This document shows, piece by piece, positions 7,670 through 16,709 of a stretch of DNA of 64,000 nucleotides. Position numbers and translations under genes: made by a program. This stretch comes from Modestobacter sp. VKM Ac-2985 (GTDB lineage: Bacteria > Actinomycetota > Actinomycetes > Mycobacteriales > Geodermatophilaceae): assembly GCF_026967925.1 (NCBI RefSeq), contig NZ_JAPVBI010000003.1, positions 1,190,325 through 1,254,324 on the forward strand, given 5' to 3'. Each line of letters starts with the position of its first letter. The first letter of the stretch is position 1. Under the pieces are notes generated by a model. The model did no database searches. It was not told where the DNA came from and was given only the letters and a program-made list of their open reading frames with translations.

Positions 7670-8983
7670 GTGACCCGCGACCGGAGCCTGCTGCGGCACC
7701 GCGACTTCCGTCAGCTGTGGGCCGCCGAGACGGTCAGCCAGGTCGGCACCCAGGTCACCCTGCTGGCCCTGCCCGTGCTGGCGGTCTCGCTGCTGGACGC
7801 GACGCCGCTGGAGATGGGCGTGCTCACCGCGCTGGAGACCGCCGCCTTCCTGCTCATCGGCCTCCCGGCCGGTGCGTGGGTCGACCGCTGGCGACGGCGC
7901 CGGGTGCTGGTCACCGCCGACCTGGCGCGGGCCGCCGTGCTGGCGACCCTGCCGATCGCCTACGTCCTCGACGCCCTCACCCTGGGACAGCTGTTCGTCG
8001 TCGCGGCGGCCACCGGCACGGCCACGGTCTTCTTCGACGTCGCCTACCAGAGCTACCTGCCCGAGCTGGTCGACCGCGACCAGCTCGTCGACGGCAACGG
8101 CAAGCTGGAGGCGAGCCGGGCCGTCGCCCAGGTGGCCGGTCCGGGCATCACCGGCGTGCTGCTGCGGGTGCTGGGCGCTCCGCTGCTGATCGCCGTCGAC
8201 GCGGCGTCCTTCCTGCTCTCGGCCTTCTTCATCGGCCGGATCCAACGCCCGGACCCCGTCCCCGACCGGGCCGGCCGGCGGTCGCTGCGCGCCGAGATCG
8301 CCGAGGGGCTGTCCTTCGTCGTCCGCCAGCCGCTGCTCCGCCGGATCGTGGCCTGCACCGGCACGTCGAACCTCTTCTCCACGATCACCACGACCCTGCT
8401 GGTGCTCTACGCGCTGCGCCGGCTGGAGCTGTCCGAGAGCGTGCTGGGGCTGGTCTTCTCCGCCGGCGCCGTGGGTGGCCTGGTCGGCGCGGCGACGGCG
8501 GCGCGGTTCGCCCGCCGCGTCGGGGAGGGCAGGGCCATCCCGCTGGCGATCATGGTGATGGTGCCGTTCACCGCGCTCACGCCGCTGGCCGCCGTCGGCG
8601 CTCCACTGGTGCTCCTGACGCTCGGCCAGTTCGGCTTCAGCTGGGCGGTGGTGGTCTACAACATCACCCAGGTCAGCTTCCGGCAGCGGCTGTGCCCGCC
8701 GGCGCTGCTGGGCCGGATGAACGCCTCGGTGCGTTTCATCGTGTTCGGCACCATGCCGCTCGGCGGGCTGCTCGGCGGCGTCCTGGGCACCTGGCTCGGG
8801 GTGTTGCCCGCGCTGTGGATCGCCGTGGGCGGTCAGCTGCTGGCGGCCGGCTGGGTGGTGCTGAGCCCGCTGATGCGGATGCGGGACCTGCCCGACGGGT
8901 CGGACCTCCTGGCGTCCGCCGTGACGACCGTGCCCGAGGCCCGGGCGCCCACTGCCGGCAGCGACCCCGAGCGCTCCGGCTGA
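7670..8983 (+). CDS. MFS transporter, EntS/transmembrane-secretion-effector type
   Basis: 437 residues, about 12 hydrophobic helices. It opens with LLRHRDFRQLWAAETVSQVGTQVTLLALPVLAV, typical of the MFS_3/EntS group of exporters (siderophore, macrolide or other drug efflux). The MFS loop AGAWVDRWRRRRVLV and a central polar loop (about 195-215) are present. GTG 7670 is preferred because GTGAGG lies 8 nt upstream and it starts at the conserved region; GTG 7631 is in frame 13 codons earlier. It is probably regulated by the divergent ArsR-type gene. The substrate cannot be inferred. Confidence 0.85.
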   Translation: MTRDRSLLRHRDFRQLWAAETVSQVGTQVTLLALPVLAVSLLDATPLEMGVLTALETAAFLLIGLPAGAWVDRWRRRRVLVTADLARAAVLATLPIAYVLDALTLGQLFVVAAATGTATVFFDVAYQSYLPELVDRDQLVDGNGKLEASRAVAQVAGPGITGVLLRVLGAPLLIAVDAASFLLSAFFIGRIQRPDPVPDRAGRRSLRAEIAEGLSFVVRQPLLRRIVACTGTSNLFSTITTTLLVLYALRRLELSESVLGLVFSAGAVGGLVGAATAARFARRVGEGRAIPLAIMVMVPFTALTPLAAVGAPLVLLTLGQFGFSWAVVVYNITQVSFRQRLCPPALLGRMNASVRFIVFGTMPLGGLLGGVLGTWLGVLPALWIAVGGQLLAAGWVVLSPLMRMRDLPDGSDLLASAVTTVPEARAPTAGSDPERSG

Positions 8984-9055
8984 GCAACCGGCCGGTTGGC
9001 CGGCCGGGTGCCGGGTAGGGCGGCGGGGCACGGTCCACCGCTCGAGAGGACGACG

Positions 9056-9256
9056 ATGACCAGCCCTGACGAGGAGCTCGACGACCCCGGCCGCGACCCC
9101 GCCGGCCTCGACCCGCCGCGCAACCCCTTGGGCGGCGCCGACCAGGACACCGGCCGCGGCGCTCCCCGCGGCACCGGGAACGTCGGGCCCGCCGACAAGC
9201 CCGAGGCGCCCACCGACGACCCCGAGACGCGGGCCGACGAGCCCGACCGCCCCTGA
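9056..9256 (+). CDS. Small hydrophilic, probably disordered protein
   Basis: 66 residues of almost only Asp, Pro, Gly, Glu, Arg and Ala (DDPGRDPAGLDPPRNPLGG...), with no hydrophobic segment, predicted disordered. ATG 9056 has GAGAGGA 6 nt upstream, a good reason to call it a gene. It lies 72 bp after the MFS gene on the same strand and converges on dapF. No family recognised. Confidence 0.6.
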   Translation: MTSPDEELDDPGRDPAGLDPPRNPLGGADQDTGRGAPRGTGNVGPADKPEAPTDDPETRADEPDRP

Positions 9257-9281
9257 CCTGCGTCCGGCGCAGCCGGGACCC

Positions 9282-10181
9282 TCAGCCGGCGAGCCACTCC
9301 CGGGTGAGGGTGCCGGCGGCGACGACGACGGCTGGGCCGGAGAGCACCGTCGTCACCCCGTCGAACTGCACCGACAGCCGGCCACCCGGCACGTCGACGG
9401 CGACCGTCCCGGTGCTGCGCCCCCCGGCCTCCAGCGCCGCGTAGGCCGCGGCGCAGGCGCCGGTGCCGCACGAGCGGGTCTCCCCCACGCCGCGTTCGTA
9501 GACCCGCAGCCGGACGTGGGCGCAGGCGCCCGCCGGGGCGTCCTGCGCAGTCAGCACGTTCACCAGCTCGACGTTGACCCCCTCGGGGAACATCGCGGCA
9601 TCGACCCCGGGCAGCGCCGAGAGGTCCAGCGTGTCGATCTCCACGTCGGTCAGGCACACCAGGTGCGGGTTGCCCATCGACACCCCGAGCCCCGGGTGCG
9701 CCACCCCGGCGACCCGCGCCTCGCTGCGGCCCAGCTCCACCGCCGGGCCCATGTCGACCCAGTAGCCGCCGTCGGGCCGGGCACCCACCCGGCGAGGACC
9801 GCCCCGGGTGCCGACCAGGACGCCGGCGTCCGCCGCGGCCCGCTCCAGCAGCCCCTCGGCCAGCAGCACGTGCAGGAAGAGCCGGATGCCGTTGCCGCAC
9901 ATCTCTGCGTAGGAGCCGTCGGCGTTGCGGTGGTCCATGAACCACTCGCACTCGGCCAGCGCGGCGCCGAGGACACCGGGGGCATCCGGCACGTGCCGGC
10001 TGCGGACCACCCGCAGCACGCCGTCCCCGCCCAGGCCCGCCCGGCGGTCGCAGAGCCGGCGCACCAGCTCGGGGTCCAGCCGCGCCTCCGGCCACCCGTC
10101 CCCGTCGGGGTCGGGCAGGACGACGAAGTCGTTCTCGGTGCCGTGGCCGAGGAGGACCCGTGGGCCGGAGCTGTCGATCAC
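9282..10181 (-). CDS. dapF: Diaminopimelate epimerase
   Basis: Converts LL- to meso-diaminopimelate for lysine and peptidoglycan synthesis. 299 residues. Both catalytic cysteine motifs are present: MCGNGIR in the N-terminal half and SCGTGACA in the C-terminal half, along with GNPHLV and the N-terminal GTENDFVVL. GTG 10181 overlaps the miaA stop as GTGA, indicating translational coupling. Last gene of a run with miaA and the 11128-11820 gene, the order seen in mycobacteria. Confidence 0.96.
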   Translation of the reverse strand: MIDSSGPRVLLGHGTENDFVVLPDPDGDGWPEARLDPELVRRLCDRRAGLGGDGVLRVVRSRHVPDAPGVLGAALAECEWFMDHRNADGSYAEMCGNGIRLFLHVLLAEGLLERAAADAGVLVGTRGGPRRVGARPDGGYWVDMGPAVELGRSEARVAGVAHPGLGVSMGNPHLVCLTDVEIDTLDLSALPGVDAAMFPEGVNVELVNVLTAQDAPAGACAHVRLRVYERGVGETRSCGTGACAAAYAALEAGGRSTGTVAVDVPGGRLSVQFDGVTTVLSGPAVVVAAGTLTREWLAG

Positions 10182-11131
10182 CGGTCGATCGTACGGTCGG
10201 CGACCAGGGCGAGGACGGCGTCGAGAAGGTCCGGCCGAGCGGCGTCGAACCACACCGTGCCGGCGTCGCGGCGGAACCAGGACCGCTGCCGGCGGACGAA
10301 CCGGCGGGTGGTGGTCACCGTCCGCTCCCGGGCCTCGGACGCGGTCAGCACCCCGTCGAACTGCTGGAGCACCTGCGCGTACCCCAGGGCGCGGGAGGCC
10401 GTCGGCCCCTCGCGCAGCCCGTCGCCGGCGAGCGCGGCGACCTCGTCGACGAAGCCGGCGGCCCACATCGCGTCGACCCGGCGGGCCACCCGGTCGTCCA
10501 GCTCCTCGGGCGCCCGGTCCAGCCCGACCGTGACCGCCGGGTAGTGCGGGCGCGGGGCGGGCAGCGTGGCGGTGAACGGCTGACCGGTCACCTCGATCAC
10601 CTCCAGCGCCCGCACCACCCGCCGGCTGTTGGTCGGTGCGATCGCCGTCGCGGCGGCCGGGTCGAGCGCCGCCAGCCGGTCGTGCATCGCCGTGGCGCCC
10701 TCGTCCGCCAGCTCGTCGGTCAGCCGGGCCCGCACCACCGGGTCGGTGCCCGGGAAGTCCAGCTCGTCCAGCACCGCACGCACGTACAGCCCGGAACCGC
10801 CGACCAGCAGGGGGACGACGCCCGCGGCGCGGAGCCGGTCGACCTCGGCCCGGGCGCGCTGGCGGTACTCGGCCACCGAGGCCGGCTCCCGCACGTGCCA
10901 CAGGTCCAGCAGGTGGTGCGGCACGCCGTCGCGTTCGGCCTCGGTCGGCTTGGCCGTGCCGATGTCCATCCCGCGGTAGAGCTGCATGGAGTCGGCGTTG
11001 ACCACCTCTCCCCCCGAACCGGAGCGGGCCAGCCGGTGCGCCAGCGCGACCGCCAGCGCCGTCTTCCCGGTGGCGGTCGGCCCGACGACGGCGATCACCG
11101 GTGGCAGACGGTCCTCCGCGGCAGCGGTCAC
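10178..11131 (-). CDS. miaA: tRNA dimethylallyltransferase MiaA
   Basis: Transfers an isopentenyl group to N6 of A37 in tRNAs reading UNN codons; MiaB, encoded at 15-16.5 kb, then methylthiolates it. 317 residues. Walker A VVGPTATGKTALA, substrate-binding NADSMQLYRGMDIGTAKP, LLVGGSGLYVRA and the C-terminal RRFVRRQRSWFRRD all fit the family. GTG 11131 overlaps the upstream stop (GTGA); its own stop overlaps dapF the same way. Confidence 0.97.
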   Translation of the reverse strand: MTAAAEDRLPPVIAVVGPTATGKTALAVALAHRLARSGSGGEVVNADSMQLYRGMDIGTAKPTEAERDGVPHHLLDLWHVREPASVAEYRQRARAEVDRLRAAGVVPLLVGGSGLYVRAVLDELDFPGTDPVVRARLTDELADEGATAMHDRLAALDPAAATAIAPTNSRRVVRALEVIEVTGQPFTATLPAPRPHYPAVTVGLDRAPEELDDRVARRVDAMWAAGFVDEVAALAGDGLREGPTASRALGYAQVLQQFDGVLTASEARERTVTTTRRFVRRQRSWFRRDAGTVWFDAARPDLLDAVLALVADRTIDR

Positions 11132-11820
11132 CGGGCGCGCCAGGTGGCGACGAGGTAACCGACGCCGAACGGGGCGTCGTCGTGGTGCAGCTCGGCGGTG
11201 ACGGCACGCCCGTCCAGCGCGGCACCGACCGCGCGCCACACCGGGACACCTGCGGCGAGCAGTCGCCGGCCCGCGACGGGGTCGAGGGCGGCCAGCGCCG
11301 TGCTGTCCCCGGCACCGAGGGCAGCGGCGACCGCGTCGTCGAAGGGGCCGGCCGCGGGGTCGAGCGCACCGGGCGCCTTCTCGGTGCGCCGGGCCGACCC
11401 GTCCCCCATCGCGAGCACCCCCACCGGTCCGGGGAGCTCCGCCAGCGCCGCCGCGAGGTCGGCCGGCCCCACCCCGAGCCGGTTCCCGGTGTGCCCGGCG
11501 TCGTCCAGCAGCCAGGCGGCCAGCAGGTGCGGCAGCGGCACCCGGTGGCCGCCGGGACGGACCCGGCCGGCGAACGGGACCTCCAGGTCGATGCCGAAGC
11601 CGCGCAGGTCACCGGCGTCCCCGGGGCCGAACCGGAGCCCGTCGGCGCCCTCGCCCACGACCACCACCACCTCCGGCCGGTCCGCCAGCACGGTCTGCAC
11701 GGCGGCGGAGACGGCGGCGCGCAGCGCGGACAGGGCAGGGCTCGGCGCACCGGCGACCGCGGGCAGCACGAGGGGTGACTGCGGGCAGAACGCCACCGTC
11801 ACCGGAGGAGGAGGTCTCAC
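11128..11820 (-). CDS. Extradiol-dioxygenase-fold (class III) protein of the Rv2728c type
   Basis: 230-residue conserved actinobacterial protein without a proven function, found directly upstream of miaA and dapF (Rv2728c position). It resembles the class III extradiol dioxygenase/MEMO-like fold: VTVAFCPQSPLVLPAV at the start, VVVVGEGADGLRF, GVLAMGDGSARR and VGYLVATWRAR at the end. The metal ligands of true dioxygenases are not evident, so enzymatic activity is doubtful. The GTG at 11820 has no good ribosome-binding site; GTG 11802 is in frame too. It is divergent from the DUF349 gene with only 40 bp between starts. Confidence 0.75.
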   Translation of the reverse strand: MRPPPPVTVAFCPQSPLVLPAVAGAPSPALSALRAAVSAAVQTVLADRPEVVVVVGEGADGLRFGPGDAGDLRGFGIDLEVPFAGRVRPGGHRVPLPHLLAAWLLDDAGHTGNRLGVGPADLAAALAELPGPVGVLAMGDGSARRTEKAPGALDPAAGPFDDAVAAALGAGDSTALAALDPVAGRRLLAAGVPVWRAVGAALDGRAVTAELHHDDAPFGVGYLVATWRAR

Positions 11821-11860
11821 GCCAGGGAGTGTCGCGGATGCATCGTGGGAGACTGCTCAC

Positions 11861-13576
11861 GTGTCGAGCACGGAGAACACCGGAGACCGGACCCAGCAGG
11901 CCACCGCGACCCCCGAGGAGCGCCCTGAGGGAGCGGTCGTCGAGGCGACGCCGGTCGACGAGGGGGCACTGACCGCGACCCCGGACGGCGCCGTCCCGGA
12001 GGTCGCCCAGCCCGCCGAGAGCAGCCCCGTCGTCGACGGCCCGGGGCCTGCTGTGCCCCCGCCCGCCGAGCCCCCGGCCCCCGAACCCCCGACCGCAGAG
12101 CCCCCGGCCGTCGAGCCCGCAGCTGCCGAGTCCCCCGCTGTCACGCCGCCGGCTGCCGAGTCCCCGGCCCCGGCGGCCGGTGACACGGCCTCCGCGGCCG
12201 TGACCCCCGAGGCAGGCACCCCCGCCGCCGCCGACCCGGCCGACGCCGCGGTCGCCGACCCCACCAGTGACAGCAGCACTGCCGCCACCGCACCCCGGCC
12301 GGCCCCCGCCGGCCCGCCCAGCGGGCACGCGCCCGCCGACGTGCCCAGCGTCGTCCCGGCGATGCCCGTCTCCGACCCGTCCGCCTGGGGCCGGGTCGAC
12401 GAGGAGGGCACGGTCTACGTGCGCACCGCCACCGGGGAGCGCTCGGTCGGCTCCTGGCAGGCCGGCGCCCCGGCGGAGGGGCTGGCCCACTACGGCCGCC
12501 GCTTCGACGACCTCGCCACCGAGGTCACCCTGCTCGAGGCGCGGCTGGCTGCCCACACCGGCAACCCGGGCGAGATCCGCACCAAGGCCCAGGAGCTCGC
12601 CGACTCGATCCCGCTGGCCCAGGCGGTCGGCGACCTGGACAGCCTGTCCGCCCGCGCCCGGGCGATGGTCAGCATGGCCGACACCGCCGTCGCGGCGAAC
12701 CGGGCCGAGAAGGCGGCGCAGCGCGCCGTGCAGGTGCAGCGCAAGGAGGCGCTCGCCGCCGAGGCCGAGCAGATCGCCGCGGACTCCACGCAGTGGAAGG
12801 CCGCCGGTGACCGGCTGAAGGCGATCGTCGAGGAGTGGAAGACGATCAAGGGCATCGACCGCAAGACCGACGAGGCGCTGTGGCAGCGCTTCGCCGCCGC
12901 GCGGGACGCCTTCGGCCGCCGCCGCGGCGCGCACTTCGCCGAGCTGGACAAGCAGCGGGGCGAGTCGCGGGCGGCCAAGAGCGAGCTGATCGCCGAGGCC
13001 GAGCGGTTGTCCACCTCCACCGAGTGGGGCCCCACCAGCGCGGCGATGCGCGGGCTGATGGACCGCTGGAAGGCCGTGCCGCGGGTCGGCCGGGACACCG
13101 ACGACGACCTGTGGAAGAAGTTCCGCGCCGCCCAGGACGTGTTCTTCGCCGCCCGGACCGCCAACGACCAGGCGCGCAGCAGCGACGAGCTGGCCAACCA
13201 GAAGGCCAAGGAGGAGCTGCTCGCCGAGGCGGAGAAGCTCGACCCGGCCAACAAGGGCAACCAGAACGCGCTGCGCAAGATCCAGGAGCGCTACGACGCC
13301 ATCGGGCACGTGCCGCGCGGCGCCATGCGCGAGCTGGAAGACCGGATGCGCACCGTCGAGGAGAAGTTCCGCGGCGCGAGCGAGTCCGCCCGTCCCCGGG
13401 TCCAGCCGGAGAACCCGCTGCTGACCTCGATGCGGGCCGCGGTGACCAAGGCCGAGGACCAGCTGGCCAAGGCGCAGGCTGCCGGCAACGCGAAGCGGAT
13501 CAGCGAGGCCGAGGCCGCCCTGGCCACCCGCCGGGAGTGGCTGGCCGAAGCGGAGAAGGCCTCCTCCCGCCGCTGA
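11861..13576 (+). CDS. DUF349-domain coiled-coil protein
   Basis: 571 residues. The first 160 or so are low-complexity Pro/Ala/Glu/Val repeats of the type PPAEPPAPEPPTAEPP and are surely disordered. A short conserved WGRVDEEGTVYVRTATGERSVG segment (about 177-198) follows. The remaining 370 residues are charged helices with several DUF349 units, each around a W(K/G) core such as WKAAGDRLKAIVEEWKTI, WGPTSAAMRGLMDRWKAV and LWKKFRAAQDVFFAAR. Rv2731 of M. tuberculosis holds the same position. Function unknown; probably a cytoplasmic scaffold or nucleic-acid-associated coiled coil. GTG 11861 follows GGGAG. Confidence 0.9.
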   Translation: MSSTENTGDRTQQATATPEERPEGAVVEATPVDEGALTATPDGAVPEVAQPAESSPVVDGPGPAVPPPAEPPAPEPPTAEPPAVEPAAAESPAVTPPAAESPAPAAGDTASAAVTPEAGTPAAADPADAAVADPTSDSSTAATAPRPAPAGPPSGHAPADVPSVVPAMPVSDPSAWGRVDEEGTVYVRTATGERSVGSWQAGAPAEGLAHYGRRFDDLATEVTLLEARLAAHTGNPGEIRTKAQELADSIPLAQAVGDLDSLSARARAMVSMADTAVAANRAEKAAQRAVQVQRKEALAAEAEQIAADSTQWKAAGDRLKAIVEEWKTIKGIDRKTDEALWQRFAAARDAFGRRRGAHFAELDKQRGESRAAKSELIAEAERLSTSTEWGPTSAAMRGLMDRWKAVPRVGRDTDDDLWKKFRAAQDVFFAARTANDQARSSDELANQKAKEELLAEAEKLDPANKGNQNALRKIQERYDAIGHVPRGAMRELEDRMRTVEEKFRGASESARPRVQPENPLLTSMRAAVTKAEDQLAKAQAAGNAKRISEAEAALATRREWLAEAEKASSRR

Positions 13577-13609
13577 CGCACCACCGTCGGGTCCACCCCG
13601 GCGCGCACA

Positions 13610-13644
13610 CCGAGGGCCCGTCCGTTCACCGGACGGGCCCTCGG
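13610..13644 (+). terminator. Terminator of the DUF349 gene
   Basis: 15-bp perfect stem (13610-13624 with 13630-13644), 5-nt loop, 33 bp after the stop. Confidence 0.85.
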
Positions 13645-13759
13645 CGTTCTCCGGAACTGTCGTGTAGCCCCGGGGACGACGGGTAGGTCGTGGACAACGT
13701 GATGCGTCACGGCGCATGCGTGACATCTGCCGAACAGGCTCAGCCCCAGACCTCACCCG

Positions 13760-13783
13760 GGCGTCCAGCAGCTGCTGGACGCC
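13760..13783. promoter_or_regulatory. Perfect 24-bp palindrome upstream of the formaldehyde-dehydrogenase-type gene
   Basis: GGCGTCCAGCAG followed immediately by its exact reverse complement, ending 23 bp before the start codon. There is no loop and no T-tract, so an operator dyad is more likely than a terminator; in RNA it could also fold next to the ribosome-binding site. Confidence 0.55.
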
Positions 13784-13806
13784 GTCCTCAGGGAAGGAGC
13801 ACCACC

Positions 13807-14949
13807 ATGAAGGCCATCGTCTACCGAGGCCCCAAGAACGTCGCCGTCGAGGAGGTGCCGGACGCCACGATCCAGGCGCCCACCGACGCGGTCATCCGGA
13901 TCACCACCACCAACATCTGCGGGTCGGACCTGCACATGTACGAGGGCCGGACCCCCGTCGAGGAGGGCAAGGTCCTCGGCCACGAGAACATGGGCGTGGT
14001 CCAGGAGGTCGGCCCCGGCGTCGACCGGATCAAGGTCGGGGACCGCGTCTCGGTCCCGTTCAACATCGCCTGCGGCACCTGCCGCAACTGCACCGAGGGC
14101 TGGACGTCGTTCTGCCTGCGCGCCAACCCCACCGAGGGCATGGACGGCGCGGCCTACGGCTACGCCAACATGGGCCCCTACGACGGCGGGCAGGCGGAGT
14201 TCCTGCGCGTGCCGTGGGCGGACTTCAACCTGCTGCACCTGCCCGAGGGCACCGAGCACGAGAACGACTTCACCATGCTGTCGGACATCTTCCCCACCGG
14301 CTGGCACGGCGTGGAGCTGTCCGGCTTCCAGGTCGGCGACCGGGTGGCGGTGTTCGGCGGTGGTCCGGTCGGGCTGATGGCCGCGCACAGCGCCATGATC
14401 CGCGGCGCCTCGGAGGTCTTCCTGGTCGACAAGGAGACCGACCGGCTGGCGCTGGCGGAGAAGTACGGAGCCACCCCGATCGACTTCAGCGCCGGTGATC
14501 CGGTGGCACAGATCCTGGACGCCACCGGCGGGCGCGGTGTCGACCGTGGCGTCGAGGCGGTCGGCTACCAGGCACACGACTCCAGCGGCGAGGAGCACCC
14601 CGAGCTGGTGCTGGACAACCTGACCCAGGTCGTCCGCTCCACCGGCGGGATCGGCGTCGTCGGCGTCTACATGCCGGCCGACCCGGGCGCGAGCAGCGAG
14701 CTGAGCCAGGAGGGGCGCATCCCCTGGCAGTTCGGCACCTTCTTCACCAAGGGCCAGTCGATGGGCACCGGGCAGGCGCCGGTGAAGCGGTACAACCGGC
14801 AGCTGCGGGACCTGATCATCGACGGCAAGGCCAACCCGGGGTTGATCACCAGCCACGAGCTCGGCCTGGACCAGGCCGTCGAGGGCTACCAGCGGTTCGA
14901 CGACCGCGACGAGGGCTGGACCAAGGTGCTGCTGCACCCGGGCAGCTGA
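13807..14949 (+). CDS. Zinc-dependent alcohol dehydrogenase, glutathione-independent formaldehyde dehydrogenase type
   Basis: 380-residue medium-chain dehydrogenase. Catalytic-zinc ligands are visible in NICGSDLHMYEGR (Cys) and LGHENMGVV (His-Glu); structural-zinc cysteines lie in CGTCRNCTEGWTSFC. The NAD-binding site is FGGGPVGLMAAHSA. The long insert after VGYQAHDSSGEEHPE is typical of the Pseudomonas putida FdhA-like group, which oxidises formaldehyde with NAD and no thiol. A related threonine- or sugar-alcohol dehydrogenase activity cannot be excluded. ATG 13807 follows GGGAAGGAG. It is monocistronic between two terminators. Confidence 0.85.
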   Translation: MKAIVYRGPKNVAVEEVPDATIQAPTDAVIRITTTNICGSDLHMYEGRTPVEEGKVLGHENMGVVQEVGPGVDRIKVGDRVSVPFNIACGTCRNCTEGWTSFCLRANPTEGMDGAAYGYANMGPYDGGQAEFLRVPWADFNLLHLPEGTEHENDFTMLSDIFPTGWHGVELSGFQVGDRVAVFGGGPVGLMAAHSAMIRGASEVFLVDKETDRLALAEKYGATPIDFSAGDPVAQILDATGGRGVDRGVEAVGYQAHDSSGEEHPELVLDNLTQVVRSTGGIGVVGVYMPADPGASSELSQEGRIPWQFGTFFTKGQSMGTGQAPVKRYNRQLRDLIIDGKANPGLITSHELGLDQAVEGYQRFDDRDEGWTKVLLHPGS

Positions 14950-14991
14950 CGCTCACCCCACCGGGACGCCCCACCCGGTGAGCTGATCGAT

Positions 14992-15031
14992 GACCGTCCC
15001 CCTGCACCGATGCCGGTGCGGGGGGACGGTC
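14992..15031. terminator. Bidirectional terminator between the dehydrogenase and miaB
   Basis: 18-bp stem with one G-U wobble (14992-15009 with 15014-15031), 4-nt loop. It lies between two converging genes and can serve both. Confidence 0.8.
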
Positions 15032-15060
15032 TTCGTCCGGCGCCTCCCGGCCCGGTGGGG

Positions 15061-16533
15061 TCAGCTGCAGACGGCGACCGCGGCCGGCAGCGGCGGCGGG
15101 ACGCCGATCCCGGGCATGCCGAGCGTGACGCCGGGCGTGGTCGGGCGGGTGCCGGCCTCGCTGGCGTCGCCGGCCCGGGTGCGCCGGTGGGAGACCAGCT
15201 CACCGTCGGCGACCAGGAAGTGCGGCTTCGCGGCGGTCACGACGGTCTCCACGACGTCCCCGGCCCGGACGCCGTCGGCAGCGGTGAAGTGCACCAGCCG
15301 GCCGTCCCGGGCCCGGCCGGAGAGCCGGCCGCGGGCGGCGTCCTTGCTGCCCTCCCCCGCGGCCACCAGCAGCTCCACCGGCCGGCCGACGAGCGCCCGG
15401 TTCTCGGCCCAGCTGATCTCCTCCTGCAGCGCGGTCAGCCGCAGGTAGCGCTCCTGGACGACCTCCTTGGGCAGCTGGTCGTCCATCTCCGCGGCCGGCG
15501 TGCCCGGGCGCTTGGAGTACTGGAAGGTGAAGGCGCTGGAGAAGCGGGCCTGCCGGACGACGTCGAGGGTCTGGGAGAAGTCCGCCTCGGTCTCGCCCGG
15601 GAACCCGACGATGATGTCGGTGGTGATCGCGGCGTCGGGCATCGCGGCCCGCACCCGGTCGATGATCCCGAGGTAGCGGTCCTGCCGGTAGCCGCGGCGC
15701 ATCCGGCGCAGCACGTCGTCCGACCCGCTCTGCAGCGGCATGTGCAGCTGGTGGCAGACCGCCGGCGTCTCGGCCATCGCGGCGATGACGTCGTCGGTGA
15801 ACTCCCGCGGGTGCGGGCTGGTGAAGCGGATCCGCTCCAGGCCCTCGATCCGCCCCGCCGCACGCAGCAGGTCGGCGAAGGCGCCGCGTTCGCGGAACTC
15901 GACGCCGTAGGCGTTCACGTTCTGGCCGAGCAGGGTCACCTCGAGCACGCCCTGGTCGACCAGCGCCTGCACCTCGGCCAGGATCTCGCCGGGACGTCGG
16001 TCCTTCTCCTTGCCGCGCAGCGCCGGGACGATGCAGAACGTGCAGGTGTTGTTGCACCCGACGCTGATCGACACCCAGCCGGAGTACGCGGAGTCCCGCT
16101 TGGCCGGCAGCGTGGAGGGGAAGACCTCCAGCGACTCGACGATCTCCACCTGGGCCTCGGCGTTGTGCCGGGCGCGCTCCAGCAGCACCGGCAGCGACCC
16201 GACGTTGTGGGTGCCGAAGACGACGTCGACCCAGGGCGCACGCCGGACGATCTCGCCGCGGTCCTTCTGCGCCAGGCAGCCGCCGACGGCGATCTGCATG
16301 CCGGGGTGGGCGTCCTTGACCGGGCGCAGGTGCCCGAGGTTGCCGTAGAGCCGGTTGTCGGCGTTCTCCCGGACGGCGCAGGTGTTGAGCACGACGACGT
16401 CGGCGTCGGTGCCCTCGGGAGCTGCCGAGTACCCGGCCGACTCGAGCAGGCCGGAGAGCCGCTCGGAGTCGTGCACGTTCATCTGACAGCCGTAGGTGCG
16501 CACGAGGTAGGTCTTGCCGGTCACCACCCGCAT
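15061..16533 (-). CDS. miaB: tRNA-2-methylthio-N6-dimethylallyladenosine synthase MiaB
   Basis: Radical-SAM methylthiotransferase acting on the i6A37 made by MiaA. 490 residues. The N-terminal MTTase domain has its three cluster cysteines ([22 protein letters not shown]); the radical-SAM core has CNNTCTFC; a TRAM domain (about 385-450) follows. About 35 proline-rich residues at the C-terminus extend beyond the TRAM domain. ATG 16533 is chosen; an in-frame GTG four codons later ([12 protein letters not shown]) is an alternative and neither has a strong ribosome-binding site. Confidence 0.96.
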   Translation of the reverse strand: MRVVTGKTYLVRTYGCQMNVHDSERLSGLLESAGYSAAPEGTDADVVVLNTCAVRENADNRLYGNLGHLRPVKDAHPGMQIAVGGCLAQKDRGEIVRRAPWVDVVFGTHNVGSLPVLLERARHNAEAQVEIVESLEVFPSTLPAKRDSAYSGWVSISVGCNNTCTFCIVPALRGKEKDRRPGEILAEVQALVDQGVLEVTLLGQNVNAYGVEFRERGAFADLLRAAGRIEGLERIRFTSPHPREFTDDVIAAMAETPAVCHQLHMPLQSGSDDVLRRMRRGYRQDRYLGIIDRVRAAMPDAAITTDIIVGFPGETEADFSQTLDVVRQARFSSAFTFQYSKRPGTPAAEMDDQLPKEVVQERYLRLTALQEEISWAENRALVGRPVELLVAAGEGSKDAARGRLSGRARDGRLVHFTAADGVRAGDVVETVVTAAKPHFLVADGELVSHRRTRAGDASEAGTRPTTPGVTLGMPGIGVPPPLPAAVAVCS

Positions 16534-16640
16534 CGTACGGACGTGCACCCAACACCCGGCGCCTGCAGCCAGGTCCGCGCTCATCCGACTCCGGGAGGTG
16601 ACCGGGACGACCCCCACCGGGTGAACTCCGGTCCCATTCG

Positions 16641-16673
16641 CAGCTTCGTTACAGCTTCGTGATGGCTTCGCGA
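16641..16673 (+). promoter_or_regulatory. Three 11-bp direct repeats upstream of the amino-acid ABC operon
   Basis: CAGCTTCGTTA, CAGCTTCGTGA and TGGCTTCGCGA lie head-to-tail (16641-16651, 16652-16662, 16663-16673). They end about 22 bp before the TAGGGT -10-like element. Read as 5+6 units they give GTTAC-n6-GTGAT-n6-GCGAC, resembling the gTnAc/GaAAc layout of GlnR sites; the fit is partial. Confidence 0.45.
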
Positions 16674-16709
16674 CGTCACTGGGGCGCGAGCCACCTAGGG
16701 TCACCCGCT

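Noticed and set aside
13760..13783. Palindrome as transcription terminator of the DUF349 gene
   Set aside because: That gene already has a strong terminator at 13610-13644; the palindrome has no loop or T-tract and lies in the next gene's leader.
15010..16662. 550-codon plus-strand open frame opposite miaB
   Set aside because: Antisense shadow ([12 protein letters not shown], His/Val/Arg-rich); miaB on the other strand has all catalytic motifs.
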